From Hysterium pulicare CBS 123377 (Eukaryota; Ascomycota; Dothideomycetes; Hysteriales; Hysteriaceae), in contig AJFK01001090.1 in assembly GCA_000467715.1 (NCBI GenBank), positions 310,001-374,000 of the forward strand: 64,000 bases of DNA. The letters run 5' to 3'. Within the stretch, counting starts at the first letter, position 1. Every line of letters begins with the position of its first letter. Position numbers and translations under genes: made by a program. Positions 58,690 to 64,000 of this stretch are shown in pieces. Under the pieces are notes generated by a model, which did no database searches, was not told where the DNA came from, and was given only the letters and a program-made list of their open reading frames with translations.

Positions 58690-60196
58690 ATGGTTTCTAC
58701 TGCTCCCAGATGTAATGGGCGAGGCTTTCTATTCCGAATATTGTGTACATGCGTTATATGTTCGCGAGTTGCCACAGCTTTTCCTCAAGCAGGTATGGGT
58801 TTTCCCATTTTGTCCAACCCTCTCGCGTTACATGTACCCATCAATGTTAACTTGACGATCGTTAGTTGTTCCGGGCAATGCCTCAATAGCTGCTGTGCCG
58901 ACACCAGTAACCGTCACCACTCAAGCTAGTAATGCGCACTTTCCATTGAAGGAGCACGTTGAGCGAACACAGACTGATCTGGGCGATTTGCCTTTTCAAA
59001 CAGATACCAACGAGGTCTTTACGTTCGGCACTGTGAATTCGTTACCGCAACAAAGCACAGTCAATGGACCTATGCTGACAGAAGACCCATGGGCAACACC
59101 CGCTGCAATCCCGTTCACTCCAGTTCCGGTCATACAATCAACAGCGGAGGAACTCAATCCTGCACCAGCAGCGACGACAGAGCCTGACAACCCAAATGGC
59201 CATAATGAAATCACGGAACCCAACCTCACGGCGACTGTTCCCTGCCGAGGATGCTCTCCCGTCATCGAAATCACCGTTTCAGGGCTTGACATACCCATGG
59301 GTACTACACCAGCCGCTGAACAAGCTGGTAGCACTCCGACACTGGCTCCAGCGACCGTGACCGCCGGCGACGAGACCCTTCTCATCAACAAAGCAACCTC
59401 AGGTTCAAGTTTCGTCATCGGCTCATCCACCGTTGCGGCAGGCGAAACCGTAACCGTCGACAACACCCCCATAGCCGTCCAAACCACAGGCGGCCAAACT
59501 GAAGTCGTCATCGGAACAAGCACCATTCCCTTGCAAATAAACCCGCCCGACTCAGCTCAGAGCCAAATCACCGAGGCGCCAATCCCTGAACCCATCACCA
59601 TCGCAGGTAATATCTATACCGCGAACACGGCAAGCCAGTACATCGTCGGCACGCAGACCCTCATACCCGGCGGCCCACCCATCACTGTCTCTGGAACCAA
59701 GATCTCACTCGCACCTTCCGCTAGCGCACTCGTCATAAACGGCGTTACGAGCTCCATAGCTCAAGGGCCCGCGCTCACCGTCCTAACAACTACCGCACCC
59801 CCTCTCCTGACGCTGAACGGGCAAACGTACACCGCGAACGCGCAAACGCAATATATCCTCGGCCCAGGCACGACGCTTACGCCAGGTGGCCAAGTCACGG
59901 TCTCAGGGACCGTGGTTTCGTTAGCGAAGAGCGAGTCGGCGGTTGTGGTTGCTGGTAGTACGAGTGCATTGACGCCTGCAGTGACGGTTGTTACGTTGAC
60001 GACTACGGGCCCTGGAGGAAGCATGAGAGGGACTGTGACGTTGGGGTCGGGGGGTGCGGGACAGAGTGCGCAAGCGACGAGGAGTTCGGCGGGTGCGGGG
60101 AGGAGCAGAGAAAGTGCGGTGGGGGTTGAGGGGTGGGTTGTTCCTGTGTTGGTGGGGTGTGCGGCTTGGGTTGGGGGATTGGCGATTTTGTTATAG
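58690..60196 (+). CDS. GPI-anchored, repeat-containing cell-surface protein
   Basis: Two exons (58690-58792 and 58866-60196) with a 73-bp intron give 477 residues. Exon 1 carries a plausible signal peptide (RGFLFRILCTCVICSRVATA) ending near AFPQA. The mature part is Thr/Ser/Val-rich. From about residue 200 it has three tandem beta-rich modules of some 70-80 residues, best seen in GNIYTANTASQYIVGTQTL followed by PPITVSGTKISLA, and GQTYTANAQTQYILGPG followed by GQVTVSGTVVSLA. A Ser/Gly/Ala-rich stretch precedes a hydrophobic end (GWVVPVLVGCAAWVGGLAIL), the pattern for GPI attachment. Modules of this kind occur in fungal wall proteins of unknown function. The long 5' intergenic region and this repeat content suggest a fast-evolving surface protein. 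Confidence 0.8.
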
Positions 60197-60420
60197 GGGT
60201 GGTGGATATGGCGTAAAGGGTTGGCTTGCTTGATATGGAATGGATGGAGTGGTATGGGAAACGGATGGGCTGTCTGGGACAGTGTTTTCATACTTGTATT
60301 TGTGCGTATACCCATTGGCTTTTTGTTTTGTAGGGTAGGTATCAAAAGCTATATCCTAGCCATGTAGAATGGCAAATTGAATACTTTCAGAAAGATGCAG
60401 AAGGCACGCGCTTCCAAATG

Positions 60421-60636
60421 CGAATGCCCACGGCGGGTGTCATTATTCATCATACTGTGAATTCCCTCAGTTGTACAAGTCCAGAAGGTATATATTCGAT
60501 GTGATATCTTCCGAATAAGCTTAAGAATGGCAACTTGCTTTTAAGGCTTGTACACAGTCTAAATCGGCTCTGTAGGCTGGTAGTAAAGCAAGTGGTAGGC
60601 GCAAACCCACCCTCCGAAAACGACATTATAACACCC
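60421..60636 (+). repeat. diverged dispersed repeat, copy 2
   Basis: Second copy of the repeat at 56786-57003, same orientation, about 3.6 kb away and just downstream of the GPI-protein gene. See that entry for the shared blocks. Confidence 0.65.
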
Positions 60637-60676
60637 TTTGAGGCTCAACTCCGTAGTTGCAGGACATATCTCTCAA

Positions 60677-62162
60677 TTAGGCTCTAATCTCAACCTCCAA
60701 CTTTGCCCTCTCCTCCGTCGTCCTCCCCAATCCCTCCTTCGCATAAAAGTCCATCGGATACACATTTCCAGCCGTCCTCTTCTTACTCTTCCCCGATTCT
60801 CTTTCTTCCTCTAACCATGCCGCGTCTTTAGCCCCTAACGCCACAAGCGCCTCATAAGGGCTCAGCAGCGGTCTCGGAAACGCATAACCCCAATCAATAC
60901 TCAATCTGGGACATGCAATCTGCACCCAAGCCTCTACGTCATCCATCATGGCCAATTTGCCAGGAAAAATCTCGCTGAGAAGTAAGTTCACCCATTTTAT
61001 GCCTTTTTGGCGGAGATGGTTTTCTATTAGTGTTAGAGTATGTGGGTTCCCTTGTCGGCCTAAAGAACCTAAAATAAGGCCCCATGTCTTGGCTTTTCGT
61101 GCTGTGAAGATAGCGGAGCGACGGAGAGAGTATAGCGAGTCGTGCTCATATGTCTCGTGTGTCAGGCGGCGGGAATAAGGGTCGTAGCGGTAGGCAGCAA
61201 GGGTTGGATTGGCGATCATAGCGGATTCGAGGTGGAAGCGGCCATCGCCTAGGTACAGTAGCATATCGGGGACTACATCTTGCTTCCCTTTTACTTCGGA
61301 TAGTTCGTCGGTTGGTATGGGCAGTGAAGGGGATGTGCAGCCTAGGATTTCGCCTTTGGAAAGTGGTGCAATTTGCGGGACTATGGGGTTGTATCCTTCG
61401 CGTCGCAGCGCTGGGACGATACCATGGATTGTAGCATTGAATTGGATTGTTCCTACCAATGCTATGGCCTTTCCGGGTGGGAAGTTTCGTGTTATCGTGG
61501 CGAGGAGGTGAGATGTATCGATGCTGATTGCAACGAAGATGTAGAGAGTGGCGATCTGTGTTACGGCGACTGGTATGAGGCAGCTATGTGCGTAATGTAT
61601 TAGAATATCGCAACCTAATGCTCTCGCTGTATAGTCGTCTATACAACATGCACCATATGTGACATCTCCCATAATCAAAGTTGTAGTGCCGGGGCAGAAG
61701 CGGGTCAGGATGTCGGATATCGTCGTCGCGAAAAGAAGGAGCCCTTCTGGGAACTGGAGGGCGATGTTTTTGGCACCGCTAGTTCTTATCCTGTGGATTG
61801 TTTTGTGAATCTCGAAGTTATAATTCGGGGGGAGGAGGGCAATTGCTTCGTTGATTTCGGGATCTTGAAGGACGGAGGCGGGGATGCTGTTCAAGGCTCT
61901 GGGAGGTCTTCGAGGTTGAGCAACTTCATAGAGGATGTTAGCATCAAAAGGCATCATTAGAGAGTCATGAAGGAAGTCTCACACCTTGTATTGAGCTACT
62001 GTCCTCAATATTCGCATTCGGATCTGTCTTCCCCGCCGCCTTCTCTGCTGTTCTTCTGCCCACAAATCTTTTCTTTGGCTGCTTCGGTACAGCTGTGGTC
62101 TCTCCATTCAAGCTGTCCTCCTCCGTGGGTCCTAGATTCGTAGTTGCTCTGTCTTCCTCCAT
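60677..62162 (-). CDS. dph1: Dph1, diphthamide synthesis radical-SAM enzyme subunit
   Basis: Two exons (61985-62162 and 60677-61923) with a 61-bp intron give 474 residues. The N-terminus is charged ([16 protein letters not shown]). The DPH1/DPH2 fold is seen in [40 protein letters not shown], and [10 protein letters not shown], with the [4Fe-4S]-ligand cysteines in the first, in a later conserved Cys, and in [12 protein letters not shown]. Dph1 with Dph2 forms the non-classical radical-SAM enzyme that adds the aminocarboxypropyl group of S-adenosylmethionine to a histidine of elongation factor 2, the first step to diphthamide. Length fits. Its start faces HMG-CoA lyase at 99 bp. Confidence 0.94.
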
Positions 62163-62261
62163 CTCGTCGAATCAAGTTTGTATATGTAGAATAAAAGGGA
62201 ATGTGAGTGGGATGGAAAAGTCCATAGGGCTGAAGAACGCTAGACTAGCTTTCCCCGCGTC
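62163..62261. promoter_or_regulatory. very short divergent promoter, dph1 / HMG-CoA lyase
   Basis: Only 99 bp separate the two start codons, so both 5' untranslated regions and core promoters must overlap, or one gene uses a later ATG (for example 62318 or 62336 in the lyase). Confidence 0.6.
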
Positions 62262-63596
62262 ATGTCCGCCACGATGTACCGGCCATCCCTTCACCATCTC
62301 ACAACGAGAAGTTCCATGCAACTCTCCAACTTCAACATGTCCTCGCGGTTTACCTGCCTGCGTGTAGCACGCCTCGCCGCCCGTAATTCGCGCCGGAGAA
62401 CGTACGCCACGACGAACGGAGCTCGGTCCGCTGACACGGTCCGAATCGTGGAAGTTGGGCCGAGAGATGGATTACAGAATGAGAAACAGAGTATACCATT
62501 GACAACAAAGATAGAGTTGGTAGAAAGGCTAGCACAAACTGGTCTGCGAACAATTGAGGCCGGATCGTTCGTGTCGCCGAAATGGGTCCCACAGGTAAAT
62601 TCAGAAAGCAGTAGCTCAGTCTAGGAGCTCACAAAGCGTGCTAATAGCTTCAAAAAGATGGCAAATTCTTCCGAAATACTAGAACACGTTCTGAATTCTA
62701 CACCAAAATCTCCACATCCAGTAACATACCAATTCCTCCTCCCGAATGTCAAAGGGTTGGACAACTTCCTCTCCGTTTATCAGTCCCCCGGCCAATTTTC
62801 AATGCAAGATGCATATCCCACCCCTCCCCCATCCCCGAATGGCGATGATGGCCCGGCCTTAAACACTTCATCCCAAAATCCGAACGAGATGCCTTCAGCA
62901 ACTTCTGGCGCAGAAGCAATGGGCAATAGGAGGGGGAGCACATCGTCAGGCGCGCCTGAAGTAGAGCTGTCGATTTTCACGGCTGCGACCGAAGCCTTTA
63001 CCCAGAAAAACACAAACTGTAGCATTGCAGAATCTCTGAAACGCTTCGAACCGATAATGTCTCGCGTGAAGGAACTGGATCTAAACGTACGAGCGTATAT
63101 CTCCGTTGCTCTAGGTTGCCCATATGAAGGACCGAACGTAGATCCACACAAGGTGGCCAATTTGGCCGTGAGCTTGCTTGAGATGGGGGCTGACGAGATA
63201 TCCGTGGCCGACACGACTGGCATGGGCACAGCACCTAAGACGGCAGAACTTTTGAAGACGCTGAGTGCAGCAGGCATCGAAAAGAGTGATCTGGCACTGC
63301 ATTTTCATGATACCTACGGTCAGGCTCTGGTAAACTCTGTAGTGGCGCTTGAGCATGGGATTCGAACATTTGATGCGGCGGTCGGCGGTTTGGGCGGATG
63401 TCCTTATAGCCCAGGCGCAACGGGAAACGTTGCTACTGAAGATCTGGTGCACTGCTTTCATAGTTTGGGTGCGAAGACGGGTGTAGATATCGAGAAGCTG
63501 TCAGAAATTGGCGAGTGGATATCGAAGGAGCTTGGAAGGGCGAATGACAGTAGGGCTGGAAAAGCCACACTTGCGAGGATACGGAATGCGTCATGA
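62262..63596 (+). CDS. hydroxymethylglutaryl-CoA lyase, probably mitochondrial
   Basis: Two exons (62262-62594 and 62658-63596) with a 63-bp intron encode 423 residues. A basic N-terminal presequence (CLRVARLAARNSRRRTYATT) is followed by RIVEVGPRDGLQNEKQSIPL, the HMGL-like catalytic opening. Conserved GSFVSPKWVPQ, VLPN-type loop (YQFLLPNVKGLDNF), YISVALGCPYEG, ISVADTTGMGTA, LHFHDTYGQAL and GGLGGCPYSPGATGNVATED include the metal-binding His pair and the active-site Cys. The enzyme splits HMG-CoA into acetoacetate and acetyl-CoA in leucine breakdown. Between the LPN loop and ELSIFTAATEAF there is an insert of roughly 60 Pro/Ser/Asn-rich residues not present in animal enzymes; it is in frame, without intron signals, and could be surface-exposed. 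Confidence 0.93.
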
Positions 63597-64000
63597 AGTA
63601 AACAAATGTAACATGGAGAGCCAATTTGGCTTACTATGGCGGGCTTCCGGGTCATCTACTTGTAAATATTGTGCAGTACAAAATCAGACTATTAGCAGCC
63701 CTGCGTAGCTTCCAATTCAGGGAAGAGAGGAGTTAGTTAAGTACGGGGAAAGTATTATGTTTATCTCCATCTAGTTCTCTTTCTCTACACTCCCGCGTCA
63801 CTCTGCGCGACTTCGCTGGATTCACCGTTCGTTCACGTTCCAAATTCCATCTAGCGGCTTTAGTACTTTCACATTTACTCATTCATTTTTACTTTGACTG
63901 CATCATCAATGTCAACACTTGCTTAACCCATTAGCTTGGAACACAACTCAGCCAATCCAGTACGTCGTCAGCGACAAGCATACAATTACCTCTGCCCGTT
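63597..64000. other. 3' flank of HMG-CoA lyase, no gene seen
   Basis: About 400 bp to the window edge with no supported ORF. Confidence 0.6.

Overview
This window looks like nuclear DNA of a filamentous ascomycete (Pezizomycotina). Genes are dense on both strands. Most introns I could place are about 47-75 bp, with GT..AG ends and CTAAC/CTGAC-like branch sites. Recognisable fungal-specific proteins include HbrB, Prm1, Gon7, a fungal rhodopsin-domain membrane protein and Gep3. A placement in or near Leotiomycetes is only a guess from protein flavour. Gene models were built by hand from splice signals, and for every gene listed as complete I checked that the exons add up to a whole number of codons.

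Layout. 1-8.6 kb is gene-poor: fragmentary coding-like pieces, a tRNA-like Pol III unit (5043-5149) and the 3' part of a Ser/Thr-rich, probably secreted protein. 8.7-14.2 kb holds a six-exon rhodopsin-domain protein, a small CxxC protein and two neighbouring two-exon coiled-coil genes. 15.1-25.5 kb is a conserved block: HbrB (TORC2), Gon7 (KEOPS), Vps39 (HOPS) and Prm1 (cell fusion). 25.5-31.5 kb is mostly empty, with one broken coding relic and one intact orphan ORF. 31.5-41.1 kb has a CYP52-like P450, an orphan Lys-rich protein, the mitochondrial GTPase Gep3 and aspartate aminotransferase. 41.1-44.4 kb is empty. 44.4-55.6 kb has the phosphorelay protein Ypd1, a 2H phosphoesterase, an Mnn10/Mnn11-type mannosyltransferase, phosphomannose isomerase, an F-box-like/TPR protein, a C2H2 protein and ribosomal protein eS8. 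55.6-64 kb has a diverged direct-repeat pair, a GPI-anchored repeat protein, Dph1 and HMG-CoA lyase.

Working together. Several pairs are head to head and share a promoter region: HbrB/Gon7 (364 bp), Gep3/aspartate aminotransferase (300 bp, both probably mitochondrial), mannosyltransferase/phosphomannose isomerase (762 bp, both mannose metabolism) and Dph1/HMG-CoA lyase (99 bp). I see no CRISPR array, no secondary-metabolite backbone gene, no AT-rich RIP island and no intact transposon. The most notable structural points are a 3-nt microexon in aspartate aminotransferase, a 5-nt first coding exon in the eS8 gene, a Vps39 N-terminus recoverable only through a short intron, and the uncharacterised repeat flanking the GPI-protein locus.
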